From assembly GCA_963971225.1 (NCBI GenBank), contig OZ020268.1:109274830-109338829 (forward strand): DNA of 64,000 nt, written 5' to 3'. This document shows, piece by piece, positions 21,998 through 34,230 of the stretch (position 1 is the first letter of the stretch; every line of letters begins with the position of its first letter). Under the pieces are notes generated by a model. The model made no database searches, was not told the origin of the DNA, and worked only from the letters and a program-made list of their open reading frames with translations. This DNA is from Melieria omissa. Taxonomy: Eukaryota > Arthropoda > Insecta > Diptera > Ulidiidae. Made by a program: the position numbers and the translations under genes.

Positions 21998-22386
21998 TCA
22001 TTTTATTTTAATTTTAGGTGGCGATTTTTTATTCAACGGTGGCGATGATCGCTAATCGTTTGACGATCTAAAACAAATACAGTCGTGTCTGGATATAGTG
22101 AACTAATTATTGCAAGGCCTATTCACTGTATTGAGGTTGTTCACTACATCAAGGTTAACATTTTTGTTCAAAAACTCGTTTTATTTGCTCAAAATACACT
22201 TTTTGTTTTTTGCTTGAAATTGCTTTCAATTGTTTCAATATTTAGAGGCTCCATGTCAAAATTTGGGTGTTCACTATACCCAGACACGACTGTAGTTTAA
22301 TACATTTTATTTTAATTTTAGGGTGCTACGTGAAATGATCCTTCAACGTCGGCCATGATTGCTAATCGTTTGACGATCTAAAGCAA
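21998..22386. repeat. Two ~80-bp direct repeats flanking a pogo MITE
   Basis: Copy 1 (about 21998-22077) and copy 2 (about 22305-22386) share ATTTTATTTTAATTTTAGG, then a divergent middle, then the identical 20-base segment GCTAATCGTTTGACGATCTA and AA-CAAA. The pogo-type MITE at 22080-22292 lies directly after copy 1. The most likely history is an old tandem duplication with the MITE landing between the copies. Confidence 0.75.
22080..22292. mobile_element. pogo-type MITE
   Basis: TA lies at 22078-22079 and 22293-22294. The ends are CAGTCGTGTCTGGATATAGT and the reverse complement CAGTCGTGTCTGGGTATAGT, 24 of 25 matching through GTGAAC. It is 213 bp and non-coding. CAGTC starts followed by TATAGTGAAC are also found on the larger pogo-like element at 61044-61835, so they probably belong to one superfamily. 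Confidence 0.85.
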
Positions 22387-22389
22387 AAA

Positions 22390-25380
22390 ATTCAAAATAT
22401 TCTTAATCTGCAATATGTTTCTCCAGAATTTATCAGGGAAATAACTATTGAAAACTATATTTCAAACAATTACTATGAAGGAAATGTCATATAAGTAAAT
22501 GAAATATATCAATACATTTCTTTTCGCACCGAGAATCAAACTTGGCAATGAACCTTTTTTTTGTATTTTTCATGGAAAAAAATTAAAAAATTAAATTAAA
22601 CTAAAGATACAAAATTTTAGTTATTTTTTATTAATATTTTAAAAATCTTAGAATAACAATTATTTTTTTTCATATTAGTCTACAAATAACAGTTTTCTCT
22701 ATTTTTATTATTTTTATTATTTTTTAGTAATCCTATGATAACAATTATTGGTGACTTTAATTTAAAAAAGTCATGAATAAAAATCAGTCAGTGACCCATT
22801 TAAAAAATCATCAATAAAAATCTTTCAAATTATGAAATCTGGATAAATTTTCTGAGAGTTTTTAGAATTCTAAAACAAGAAGGATTGGAAAACAAATAAT
22901 TGGCCCAGTATCTGTGTGATATTTCAGATCGATTGGATTGAGTATTTTGTCGTGCAAGCCAATTGCAAAAATTGCAAATTGAGATAAACGCATTTAACCG
23001 TAGACCTACGTCAAAAAACAAGTCGAAAACGACCCATATTAAAATCACACACGCAAAAATTGCAAAGCCAACTTAGTTTTTAAAATATAAATGGATTTGA
23101 TTTCTATAGATAATATTCAAGTAAGAAAGTCATGAAAAAACAACTACAAATAATAACAAATTCAAAAATATTAGAAGTACAAAAAAATTTGGTCGAAAAG
23201 CGCGTTACAAAAATTACCTCATAGCTTAGCTGTACAACTTAAACTATTCCGAATTGTTTGGCCATAATTTGACAATATATTTCTGAACATTTTTTCCAAA
23301 TTTTTAAGAAGCATTCGTATTCGCGATTTACTCTTTGGGCTTCTATAGGTGCGGACTATTGAGAAAACTAAGCATCTGAGTTAATCAAATCGAGAAAAAT
23401 ATTTAAAGTTCTCAAGTTTCAATTGCAAGCACTGCGAATTCGCTGAAACTACACTTTTCTTCAACGTATTTTCGCCATTTAGAGCATTTAATGTTAAATA
23501 GAAAAGTGTCTACTATCACTTTTCAGATCAGACAGAAGAAAGCCAAACGTGAAAGCGGTTAAGTTGAATTTCTATAAATTCTCATTCTTTTTCTCCAAAA
23601 TGAAAACGAGAAGAGCGCAAAAGTATGTCAAATATTTTGTGCCCGCGTAATTTACGTTTAATTAATCGTCAACCTAAGAGTGAAGCGGCGCGTCAGTTGC
23701 GTTTGCCAGTTGACGGACGAATTTGCTGGCGGGCTATCGGCGCCACCAGACAGTCAGTCGAACTGCGGCGAGTCGAATCAAGCCGCCTTGAGCCAAGTCG
23801 GAAGAAGCACCTTGTTGTTGGTAACGCCACCACTGACGGTACTAACTGCGGCAGGGTTGGTGGTGCTGGTGGTGCTTGTGGCTTTACGGCCACGTTAATT
23901 GCCAGCAATGGGTGTAGTGCGGTATGTAGGCTGCGTGGTTGGCTGGTTGGAACTGTCAACCCCTGTTGTTGTCGCTGCTGAGTGTTGATAAACTGGCGCA
24001 GCCAAACGAGGGAATTTCCACCACTGTGCGCGGGCTTGATCGACGCGAATCGAGCAACACACACACACACACATGCATGGCCCACATACATATGCACGAG
24101 TGTTAGACCATCTTGAAGGAGCGTCATGTCAGCCAGATACGCGCATAATTAATGAGCTTTTTATGGTTTATTGAACCACAAAGAGCACTCGACACACTCA
24201 CACACGCTCCGGCGCGCAATGTACACCTTGGCAGCGCTACAGGAGTTGGCAGATAACACGTCGATGAGCGGTGGAGTGTGTAGTTGGTGTGTTAAGTTGG
24301 TGGCGTATCAGCACCGACGCGCTTCTGCGGGACCGCGTTGCGGTGGTGGTGGTGGTGGTGGTTTGTGGTGCAGCGCTGACAGGTTCGCCAACATTTCAAC
24401 TGTCCGCAACGACTGCTGTACTTGAACGCAGCGCCTTTAGTTGTTAGCTGCCAATTTTACCAAACGCGGCACCGTAAAAGTGTCGCGGTTGGCTAATTTT
24501 GCGGCTGCAGCAACACTTGACAAAGAAATTTATGTTTATTACTGCGCGCGGCCCAAGCGTCGCGTTTGTTTCAATGTTGCGTTTGCGGTGCGATCGCGCC
24601 CTTTCTTGTCGCTTGTCTCTTGTCGCCCCATGACGGTGTAATATGCGGCATGTGGCATTTGGGCTTTGAGCGAGCACTCAATCGTTGCCCAAGTGCGACT
24701 AAAAGTGGGCTAACACTTTGACACCGTGGTTGTTGTTGTTGTTACCGCTGCGGTTAAAATGTACTCTTGAAGTGCAGCCAAACCGTTACAAGTGGCTCAA
24801 ACCGTGAACAATGACACTGTTGAATAAATTGTTGTGCTTGTTTTTTATTATCAAAGTCATTCTTGTTGTCTTATTGAACGCTTTGCGCAATTCGGAGACG
24901 AAACCAAAGTCGAAAAAGACTTCAAAGGGAAGTTAATTGTGGGTTAAATTGTGCCAAGTCTCTTTTCTATGAGCTATTAACTATTTGCAATACACATTTT
25001 TTATTCTAATTGTTTCCGTTATCGATTGTACACATTGCTGATGGATGAACACTTTCGATACAAAATCTAAGCGAACTCAAACAAATTGAATGGATTCTCT
25101 AGTGATTTTATTTAATTTTTAATTTTTTTTTTCGTTTTTGTGTTATTTATGTGAAATATGTTGCAAACATTTGTATATATATGTAACATTGCCCCTTCGT
25201 TGTTGTTCTTTTGTAGAATACACTTTTTTTGATTGAATCCATTCATTCCATTGCCCAATTCTCGCCTTTCCGGCCGATTAATCGGCATCGGCCAAAAAAG
25301 TGGAAATCGGTCGGACGTTACATTTTGGTGTTAGCGTTTTTGTATGCTATTTAAAGTAGCAGAAGATAAGCAAGTCGGCA
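22390..25380. other. Gene-free region, AT-rich then GC-rich
   Basis: The stretch 22400-23600 is AT-rich and featureless. The stretch 23650-24700 is GC-rich, with a (CA)n run near 24057-24074, a GGT run near 24341-24363 and one CGCATAAT word at 24142-24149 followed by a homeodomain-like ATTAATGAGC. No exon was recognised. Confidence 0.45.
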
Positions 25381-25393
25381 GTAAGATATCTTC

Positions 25394-25478
25394 TCTTTCG
25401 GCGACTGCAAACTCAGAAGGAAAAGCCAAATCGCTGAGAGTAAAATGATTGCCTGTTATGAATACTGGGTCCTTAGCT
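25394..25478 (+). mobile_element. Degraded SINE-body fragment
   Basis: The segment with CTTTCGGCGACTGCAAACTC and CGCTGAGAGTAAAATG parallels the SINE body at about 16280-16350 (CTTTCGGTGGCTGTC and CTCTGAGAGTAAAGTTGCC) in the same order. It is heavily diverged, and no pol III boxes are visible. Confidence 0.45.
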
Positions 25479-25479
25479 G

Positions 25480-26000
25480 CTCGAACTAAGATTGAATAGA
25501 ATGTGGTATAACTTTAAATAAACTAAGTAGCTGAATAGTGTTCAAAGAAAATGTTTATAAGTCTTTGAAAGACAACTTAGAGTTTCTTAATTGTAATTAA
25601 TTAGGGGATCTAACAAAAAGTTTAAATTATTAAAAACAGTGTAATAGTATAAATAAATAGTTCAAAAATAAAGCTGCATAGTTTTCACAGCTAGCTAGAA
25701 AGAATTTTCTTCATTCAAAAGTACTTAAAATTTCTCCAAAGTACATAATTAAAAAATTAAAACTACAATAATCAAAGAAAATAATAATAAAAAATAATAA
25801 TAATAAAAACAATAATTAAAAAAAAATTAACATAATTAAAAGTTACAAAATTTATTAATATTAACTGAAATGAATTTACAAGTTAATTCTGAGTTAATTG
25901 TTAGGAAATAATTTGAGACCAGTTACAAGTTAATTCTGAGAAAATAAGTTTCAATATAAACAAGTTTAAAGCAAAACCTGGGAAGCACACAGAAACGCAC
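25480..26000. other. AT-rich sequence without features
   Basis: A-rich and AAT-rich simple sequence, densest at 25740-25860. I see nothing else. Confidence 0.5.
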
Positions 26001-26001
26001 A

Positions 26002-26138
26002 CAGTGGAGCACAGGGAGGGGAATTGGGGTTCGAACCCCCTCCAGACACAAATATTCCTGGTACAAATATGGTTTCGTATGCTGTTCGGCTCAAAAGTTA
26101 TACACAAACCCCTAAATAAAATCCTGTGTGAGCCACTG
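26002..26138 (-). mobile_element. hAT-like MITE related to CAGTGGCGCACAC family
   Basis: It begins CAGTGGAGCACAGGG and its reverse-complemented right end begins CAGTGGCTCACACAGGATTT, close to the two MITEs at 15.9-16.6 kb. It also contains a GGGGTTCGAACCCC palindrome. The flanking octamers AACGCACA and AACACAAA are only partly alike, so the insertion is probably old. It is 137 bp and non-coding. Confidence 0.65.
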
Positions 26139-29100
26139 AACACAAATGTACGAAAATCCTATATATTTAATTTATCAATTTCATAATTGCCATTGCTTGC
26201 ACTCACACTTTCAAATGACTACTTCACAGCAACTCGCATGCAATGGAAAACGCTTTGAAATGCCACAAAAGCCGCAAAAATCACACACAACACGACGGCA
26301 GTCAATTAAATACGAGACAAAGTGTGTGTGTGTGTGATTGTCTGTGGGTGTGTGAGAATGTGTGTTTATGCAAAATGGCTTACGGTCTGTTAAACACACC
26401 AAACAGGCAAATAACGGGGGGCGTAGGGGCGCGCTGGCGAACACACACAGTCAGAGACCCACAGAGAGTGGCGCCGATATGGAGACATGGCGCTGATAAG
26501 CGCATTCATACACCCTCCGTCCCACACACACACACACACGAAGTCGCGCTGAATCACTTGCAAACTTTTTGACGATGTGGCAGCAGCACCAACAACGGTT
26601 TTATTGTTGTATTTATCGGTAGCACAAAATCAAAAGTGGAAATCTCTCTCCCGGGGCCAGGTCAGACCAACCGCATCAGCCCAACGAGCCCAACGCACAG
26701 TTCATGAAGGGTTAAATGAGCAGACCCCGCGTCCGCACCCGCGCCGGGGCACTCTGCACAGCAGCGCGATGCTCTGTCGAAGCGAAGCGGAGCGAGCGCG
26801 CTGACATATCTTTATGGCAGTGCAAAAACAAAGCCAAACGAAACGAAATGAAATACACAACATGGCACATTATGAAGCTCAACAACAACAACAGCAACAA
26901 TACAAACAATCGCATTTGTAACAACAATAACAACAACAACAACCACAACAACACTTTATGATAACATGATGAGCTGCTGGCGGTTGGCCCCTGCTGCCTT
27001 TAGTCATTTAAAGTGACGGTGGGGTTGTGTATGGGGGCGAAGGGCAACAACTGGGTGGAATGGGTGGAATATGCGCGTCTAAGGGTGCAATGAATTTGTG
27101 TGGCAAAAATTAATTTCAAGTGGAAATTAAAATTAAAATTTCCTATGATTGCGCTGATGAAATGCGAAGATATTTGGAGCATTCGAGGAGTGACGGCTGC
27201 CGGCGGCAGGGCGGAATGCGGCCATAAGCGCGAAATGCCAGCAGGCATGATTTACACTTCTTTGCTCATTAAGTGATGAGATAATAAAAGGGAATGAATT
27301 AAAGCGTGAGCAGAAGAAGGAGAAAGGAAAAGGAGAAAGGAGAGGGCGGTCGTAGAGGAGAGCGCAGAAGTGAGATGGAATGTTTTGCAATTATTAATTT
27401 TAATTGCAGCAAATGGGGTCCTTTTGACATGCGGAGCGGAGTGACACGGCTCCTTGACTGAGTGCCGTAATGAGTGCGATATCAGTTGGGAGGAACTGTG
27501 CTTGGAGCACAAATCATAGGTGAGAAATTGAAAGGACTAGTCCTTGTCCGATAGTTTTCACACTTTCTCAGAACGATGCCAGCATTCCACAACGACAACA
27601 ATAACAATAATGAGAACAACAAAAACACCAAGCAGAAAGGAAAACCCAAAACAACAGTCGCACCGATGGACAGCCAGATTGTTGTTGTTGTTGGTTCCGC
27701 CATGATGGATTTGTGTCTGTGCCCACGCCCGCACTACAGTTTTGCGCGTTGAATGCCACAACATGTGCGCACGTTTTGGCCGCGCCAAACGTCGAGCGTG
27801 GCAACCAAGCGAAGCAAAGTAAAATAAAGTCGCATGAAATTGAATGACTAACTGGCCAACTGACTGTGTGAGTGGCGGCGGCACTGGCCGCTGGCACATG
27901 GGGACCCCAAACTATGGCTCCGTCACTCGAAGAGACAAAGGACTTTTGCGTGCACGCACAGACACACTCACACACACACACAGTGCATGCACGCACCGCA
28001 ATGTACGCACGGACAGACACGAGGCTGCAACTCACGCAGCAGCAGCAGAAGCTGAGTAAGTCAGCGCACTGGCTGTCAGTGAACGCCGCGAGGGCGCAAG
28101 TGGCAGCGCAGCCGATACCATCGACTCTACGTGGCCACCAAAAAATCCGCCCAAAAAACAACAGCAAACTTAAATACTGAAACGCAAATGCGCTGGGGCG
28201 GACGGGCCAGGCCAGCACGGCTGCCCGGCCACAAGGACAGGCGCTCAAGTGGAGTACGGCGACGAGGGCACGAGGGGCTTTGGGCCCGCAACAAAGACGA
28301 AGACGAATTGTATTGAAAAATGTTTTTGATGGCATTTAAAAAGACGCATGGCTGTTGCTGTTTTTTTGTTGTTGTTGTTATTTTTGTATATGACAGCGAC
28401 AACGTTCGGTGATGGTGGTTGTTGTTGTTGTTGTTGCTGTCGTCTGCGTTGTAGGTACGTATTTTGTTTTTTTTTATAAAGTCAACGCTCCTTCTGTGGA
28501 AGCACGTAGCGCGCGCTGCCATTCAGCCACGTTTGACAATCGACGCGAACGCGGACGTTCCAACGCCCGCTCGTTGCCGCTGTTGTATAACATGCGTCCG
28601 ACCGTACAATCTATCCATCCATCCGTCTATCCATCCATCCATCCAGCACCGTTGCCGTCATCGTATCGCGCCAGCCCATCGCTATTGTCGCATTGAAGCG
28701 CTGTCGCTTGGTCGCTGGGCACCGGAGTCCCGCACTCTCGCAGCGCCGAAGCGGTCGCCACCATCGCCCCAGTGCGGCCTCTCAGCCGCTGCCCGTACGG
28801 TAGATCACGTTCGCGTTTGGCGAAGGCTTCCGGTTGATGCGTTCCACCAACGCAACGCATCGCAACTCAACGCAACGCAAAGCGACGCGACGCGACCGAA
28901 CAGCAACCCGGCCAGCACGTCGCGTTTTAGTGTGTTTCATTCACTTTTGTTGGAATTTCGACGTGGTTCTCGCTGTGGTTCTTTTCCCTATAGTTTTTCC
29001 ACATTCAAAAACGACTTTTGAGCTGCTACTGTTGCTGCTGCTGCTGCTTCCTCTTCTTTTCTTTTCAATTTCTGTTCCTACGCAGTGTTGGCGACAGTTT

Positions 29101-30305
29101 TGTTGTGGCTGTCCGCGTCAAATGCACTGCATTTGGTATTTCGGGGGGGGGAAGTCGTAAATTGCGCTGTCGAGCCAACAGACAGACAGACAGACCCAAG
29201 ATAGTGCAACACATTTGCAGCTGGTAAGAGTGTCGAACGAAGCGACATTGCCACTCCACATTTACATTGAACATCACAATCACCAAAACACCGCATCGAA
29301 AACAAAGCAACAACGCTGAGCAGCAACACACCTGCGACAGCAGCAACACTCGAACATCTCTGCTCGGCTGTCGTCGCAAGCGACCGATTTCCTGATAACA
29401 TTTTCCACTTATTTACACATCTTATTAACAATAATGGCACCAGAGCCACGCACATAACAATTTCACAAATTGTCAACGTCCCAACCAATCACACTCGCCG
29501 CCTCAGCACCCGCCACACCGTCAACCGTCAACCATCTGACGATTGGATCCCTTCTTTTTATGTCCCGTTTACAAGGTGCCAAATGACTCAAGATTCTTGG
29601 CAATAGTCATTTCGGACCATTCTCGACGCTTGTTTTGTGCTGACACTCGACAATTCCCCCGGCCGCTCGACTACATCATAAAACTTAGCCAAGGTTCAAA
29701 AATATGCCAACATGTGTGTTGCTTTAGAAACGACGGGGCCCACAAAGGGTTACGCGCGCACACGCCCACACCCAACAATTACACATACACAAATAGATAG
29801 ACTCGTGGTCGGGTGTGCGGGCACGCACCCTCCGACCCCCAAGGTGCCGTTAGAGAGCGCGCGACGATGACAAATTTTATTGCGGCTATCGGTGAGGTGA
29901 TTGCATTGAGAGTGTTTGCGGCTTCTCCCTTTACTCATTACATCAATATGGCAATTTAAAGAAAATATTGAATGCTGCAAACATGATTTCGGTGGTGTTT
30001 CCTTTGTCAAGTAAATGCGAAGCCATGGAATTAGCATCAAAACAACATCAGCAATCACCATAACACCATACAAACTGCATCCAAACGTTACAAATCTCAG
30101 AAATATTTAGTTGTTTATTTTTCTGAAAAATGTTTGTACTCTGAAAAACAGTTGTCAACATGTTCTCGTATAAAATTTTTTTTAATTGTGAAGACCTATT
30201 TTAACCATCAAAATAGTTCCTCACGAAAGTTACGCATCAATCTCTCAGAACCTCTCCTTGTACGGCCTGTCGATTTAAAACATCATTAAATCGTTCCAAA
30301 ATTTT
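26139..30305. other. Gene-free region with CA/GT and CAA repeats
   Basis: (GT)n near 26320-26336, (CA)n near 26523-26540, CAA-rich 26881-26955, (CA)n near 27964-27981, GTT near 28417-28437 and a (CATC)n run near 28613-28645. Long open frames exist, such as 255 codons on the minus strand at 27568-28335. Their products are low-complexity Cys/Ser/Val translations of these repeats with no domain. Confidence 0.45.
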
Positions 30306-30309
30306 CATA

Positions 30310-30955
30310 TCGCACACGCACTACAAAAGTGACACAACTCAAAATTTTTAATTTTCGGGTTTATGTGTTAATGCTGTGCACAATGCATATATCTACCAAT
30401 CAGCAAAAACTCACTATATTTTGTTGTTGTTAACTGTTACAAAAATACAGTTAGGTCTCTTTTCATGTCAGAAGTTTGATGCTATTGATCGCTAAAGCTC
30501 AATGCAAAAGAGTCCTAACTCAAATTGTGTCACTTTTGAAGAAATACATTTTTGTTAGTTAAGTTAGTTAAGTTAATTTTAAGCAAAATTCTGACAATTT
30601 TAGTGTATATTTTTAATTATTAAAATTAATTATGAATTTTCAAAATTTTTCTTTCAACTTTTTAACTGTCATTTATAATTGTTAAATTCAGAAAAAGTGG
30701 CATAACTTGAAATAGTTCCGTAATTATTGAATTAAAATATCATCAAAACAGTCACAACTCAAAATTTTGGATTTTCTAGTGTAAAATTAAAAAAAAATCT
30801 CTTGGAACTTTTCAAAAAGCATAATTTGTAAGGATTTTCTACTGAACGGTCTATTCGTTATTTAAAAAAATGTTTATTTAGCTCAAAAACAGTTTTTTGC
30901 GTTTCCTTAAAAATCAAAAATTTTGAGTTGTGTCACTTTTGTTGTGCGTGTGCGA
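30310..30955. mobile_element. TA-flanked TIR element with 46-bp inverted repeats
   Basis: The left end TCGCACACGCACTACAAAAG continues into GTGACACAACTC and an AT tail. The right end is its inverse with about two mismatches in 46 bp. TA lies at 30308-30309 and 30956-30957. It is 646 bp and AT-rich, and encodes no transposase. The word GTGACACAACTC and its inverse also recur, diverged, inside the element (near 30510-30535 and 30750-30765), which suggests repeated protein-binding sites or internal rearrangement. Tc1/mariner-type mobilisation is the likeliest. Confidence 0.8.
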
Positions 30956-30957
30956 TA

Positions 30958-33900
30958 TGTTCGCATTGGATGATTTGCTTTAGCTGGCAGGCGGTTTGAC
31001 AAGAAAGCAGTGCGCAAGCCGGTGGTGGACGCAGCGATAATGTCAAAAACACTCCATTTTAAATGTTGAGGACGATAAGCGTGTGCACACTCTTCAGGGA
31101 GAACTTGGCGGCGCAGCGAAATGGGCAAAATGGGCTTTGGTGGCACACGGCTTTTTCGAGAGATAATCACCGTCAAAGTCGTCAAGCAAGTTTCGAAAAA
31201 CAAAAAAATTAAGAAGCAAGAAAGAAATCCGCACACAAACTACCACTTCGAAGTGTAAACAAAAAGCCAAAACTTTGGCGCGAGTTCAATGTTGCTGCGA
31301 TTAATGTTCCCGCCACCACTGAACAGCTCCCAGCCGCAGCAGAACCGGCGCAGTGGAGAAAGTTTGTCTCTTCGCTCAAACGTTGCTGTTGGGTCTTTCT
31401 TTTTCATTTCACAGCGCCAACAAAACGTCAAACAAATTAAAGTCTCATTTATCAAGTGGGCAACACTTCAACAACAACAGCTACCAGAACAGCCAACCGC
31501 CCAATAGCTTAAAGTCGTTTCGGGGGGGTGGAGACGGAGTTTCATTTTGAAAGTATGCAAAACTTAAACATTTCCACCTTCCGCACTGCTCGTCCGCGGG
31601 CCATGCAAATTTGACATAATTTGAAGCGTTCAAAACACGTCGCGCGCGATAACAGCAACGAAAGCGGCAGCAACAGCAACAGCGACGCTGCCGAATAAAA
31701 AACAAAGTTGAAAATGTCGAAGCCGAGAAAAAGATAAAAATGTTTGCATAAATTCGCATTTTATTGGCGGCAGACATGGAACATGACCTACAACAAATCA
31801 ACATCGCCAATGAGGCCACCAACAAGTGTCGACGGCGCAACACCCGAAGCTGCCGGCGCCCGCAAAAGAATCCATAAGTCAATTCGGAAATTATGCAAAA
31901 TTATTTAAATTTAATGATGGCGGCGAAAATGCAAAATGACAACAGCAAAAACAGCCAGCAGCAGCTGGCAGCAGCAGCACCGAGCGCCGACAACAAGTGC
32001 CGCGCACAGCTGCGGCATCCCCGGAAGTGCGACGCACCGCCGCCGCCGCCGCCAAGAAGCAACAACCACTTCCGCACTGTTCTGCTGCTGCTGCTGCCAA
32101 ATTTGGCTCCACGCGCCATTCCACCCGCGCGCCACCACACTTCGGCGCGTTGCCAACACAGTAACAACAACAACACCGCTGAGCTGCGCGTCAAAAATGT
32201 ATGCAAATCACACGAGCGTCGTTATTGCTCGCCGCCGCTCATGCGTCCTGCCCACCTCGCCCGCCTGTCAGCCCCGTCTGCGGCTGTCTGCAGTTTGCCT
32301 CATTTGCGCCCATTTTCCATAAAACAGCAGCAAAAACAACTGAGCGAAAAATAAAAATGAAAACCGCAAAAAACCGCGCAAAAAACTTGTTCCTTCGACT
32401 ATGCGGCAGCAGCAGCAGCAGCAGCGCCAGCAACAACGATATTTTGGCATTTTTCCTTCAGCGTGTTGGTGTTGTTGTTGTATCTTGGCTGTTTATTTCG
32501 TTTGCTTTTTTTCTTTACTGCTTCGCACATTTTACATCGATTTTGCATAATTTTTCAAGGTCGCCATGTTGCATACATTAGCGCTGTTGCATGAGCGCCA
32601 ACGCGGGCACAGCAGCAGCAGGAGGCAAGTGTGGAAGAGGCATTGCATTACTTAAAGCCGGCAGCTCGCATGTGGCAGGTCGGTCATTGTGGTGTGCGTG
32701 TTTGGCGCGCGCCGCTCGAATTGAGCAGTTTTCGTGGCTCACAAACGCCACAAACTGTGGCAGCACTGCGCTGCCGCCTCATTGCTTTAGCATAGCAGCA
32801 GCGACCATCGAAATCTGCATATGCAAATGGGCAAATCGGCAAAACGCGACCGAGGGCCGACTGGCCCACAGGCGTCTCAGCTGTGACACTTTTGCTGCTG
32901 TTTTCCGTTGCCGTCTTCTTCTTCTTCTCCCTTCAAGAAGTGGCAAATATTTATTCGATGTTGTTGTTATTCTTGCTTTTGTTGTGCTTCTCTTGGCATG
33001 CAATTCAAATGGCAGCGCCAACGACGTCGAGCTGTCGACGAGGAATGTGTCAGGTGCCACTTGTGTCACCGAGTGATCAGCTGTTTCTGTCACTAGCTTC
33101 GAGTTGCTAGTCTCGCAGATAAACTGCAACCGGGCTGCATTTACTTTGCAAAGCGATTCTTGGAAAATGCTGAAAATTACAAAAATCTGTTGGAAATTAA
33201 AATTCATAAGCAACAAGCGCGGTTGGATGCTTCATCAGCTCAGTAGAAAATTTAAAGCGAAGAGTGATGAGCGGTGAGCGTTGAGTCTTAACAAACAGTA
33301 GTCAAAAAATGTTTCTAAAGCGTTTGTCTGTTCTCTTGTTGCATCAGTGAAAAAATAGTCAAAATCATCCGTGACTTCCAGAACTTGGGGAAATAAGTGT
33401 AATGGGAAGCAAGAAACAGATCTTCCCTTAGTTCACGAGTTAAGGCTCCTCGTTCAGTTCGTAAATCGCAGACCGAAGTTTAAGCGAAAGACTAGAAATC
33501 TTTACATAACAATTATTTCTCCAGTAAAGAAATATAATCGACATTAAAGCAGACATTAGACTGCAATTCTTATTGAAGAAGTATCAATTTGTTTCCCTCG
33601 GCATTATTGAGAAAATTCGGCAACATATATATACCTACCCGCTATCTTGAAGTCTTAAGGGGGCTGGCCATTTTCTATGCCATTGGCTTGTAAATGTAGT
33701 AGTTAAGTAAGAGAGAAAACATCGTATCTCGGAAACTACTGAACCGATTTAAATGATTTATTCAGCGATCGCCAACATTCTCGAGTACAAAAAATACAAA
33801 ATTAATGAAGATCTAAAAGTTCTAAAGATCTAAAAAAAACAAAATTTTGTTTGCGTTTATTTTCATAAATTTGTTTTTTACTTTTTAATCGAGAGTAAAC

Positions 33901-34225
33901 TAATTTGTTACATACGTAATAATCATTCACGAGCGTGCGGTCAAGTTTAATTTGCCAACTTGGTAGTTCCTCTTATTCACTTAATTTGTGTAAGCAAAAT
34001 AAAACCAAAACGGGGAGGGGAAAAGAGAGAAAAGGAAAACGCTCGCAAATTCGAGCAGCCAGTTCGAGTTTTAGAGCATTCAATGTTGTAAAATATGAGA
34101 TTCGAATTTTTGGAAGATGCAATTTTGTGAGAGTTCGAACTTGTGAGCGTCTACTGTAAGTTGTTGTCATACGCACCTAACCTAATCTAACCGAACCTAA
34201 CCTCGTTGCATAAAATAAAACAAAT
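30958..34225. other. Gene-free region with triplet repeats
   Basis: CAGCAG/GCC-rich sequence lies at 31660-32430 and TTC/GTT-rich sequence at 32910-32995. The stretch 33250-34180 is AT-rich and unassigned. A reverse-orientation CCTAA-like run lies near 34177-34202. No exon was recognised. Confidence 0.45.
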
Positions 34226-34230
34226 AATAA

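Noticed and set aside
26025..26041. GGGGTTCGAACCCC as a tRNA B box
   Set aside because: It is a palindrome inside a hAT MITE, with no A box at the right distance.
27568..28335. 255-codon open frame on the minus strand
   Set aside because: The product is a Cys/Ser/Val-rich translation of CA, CAA and CAG repeats, with no domain and an equally open opposite strand.
31893..32354. 153-codon open frame on the plus strand
   Set aside because: Built of CAG/CCG repeats with three other long frames overlapping on both strands.
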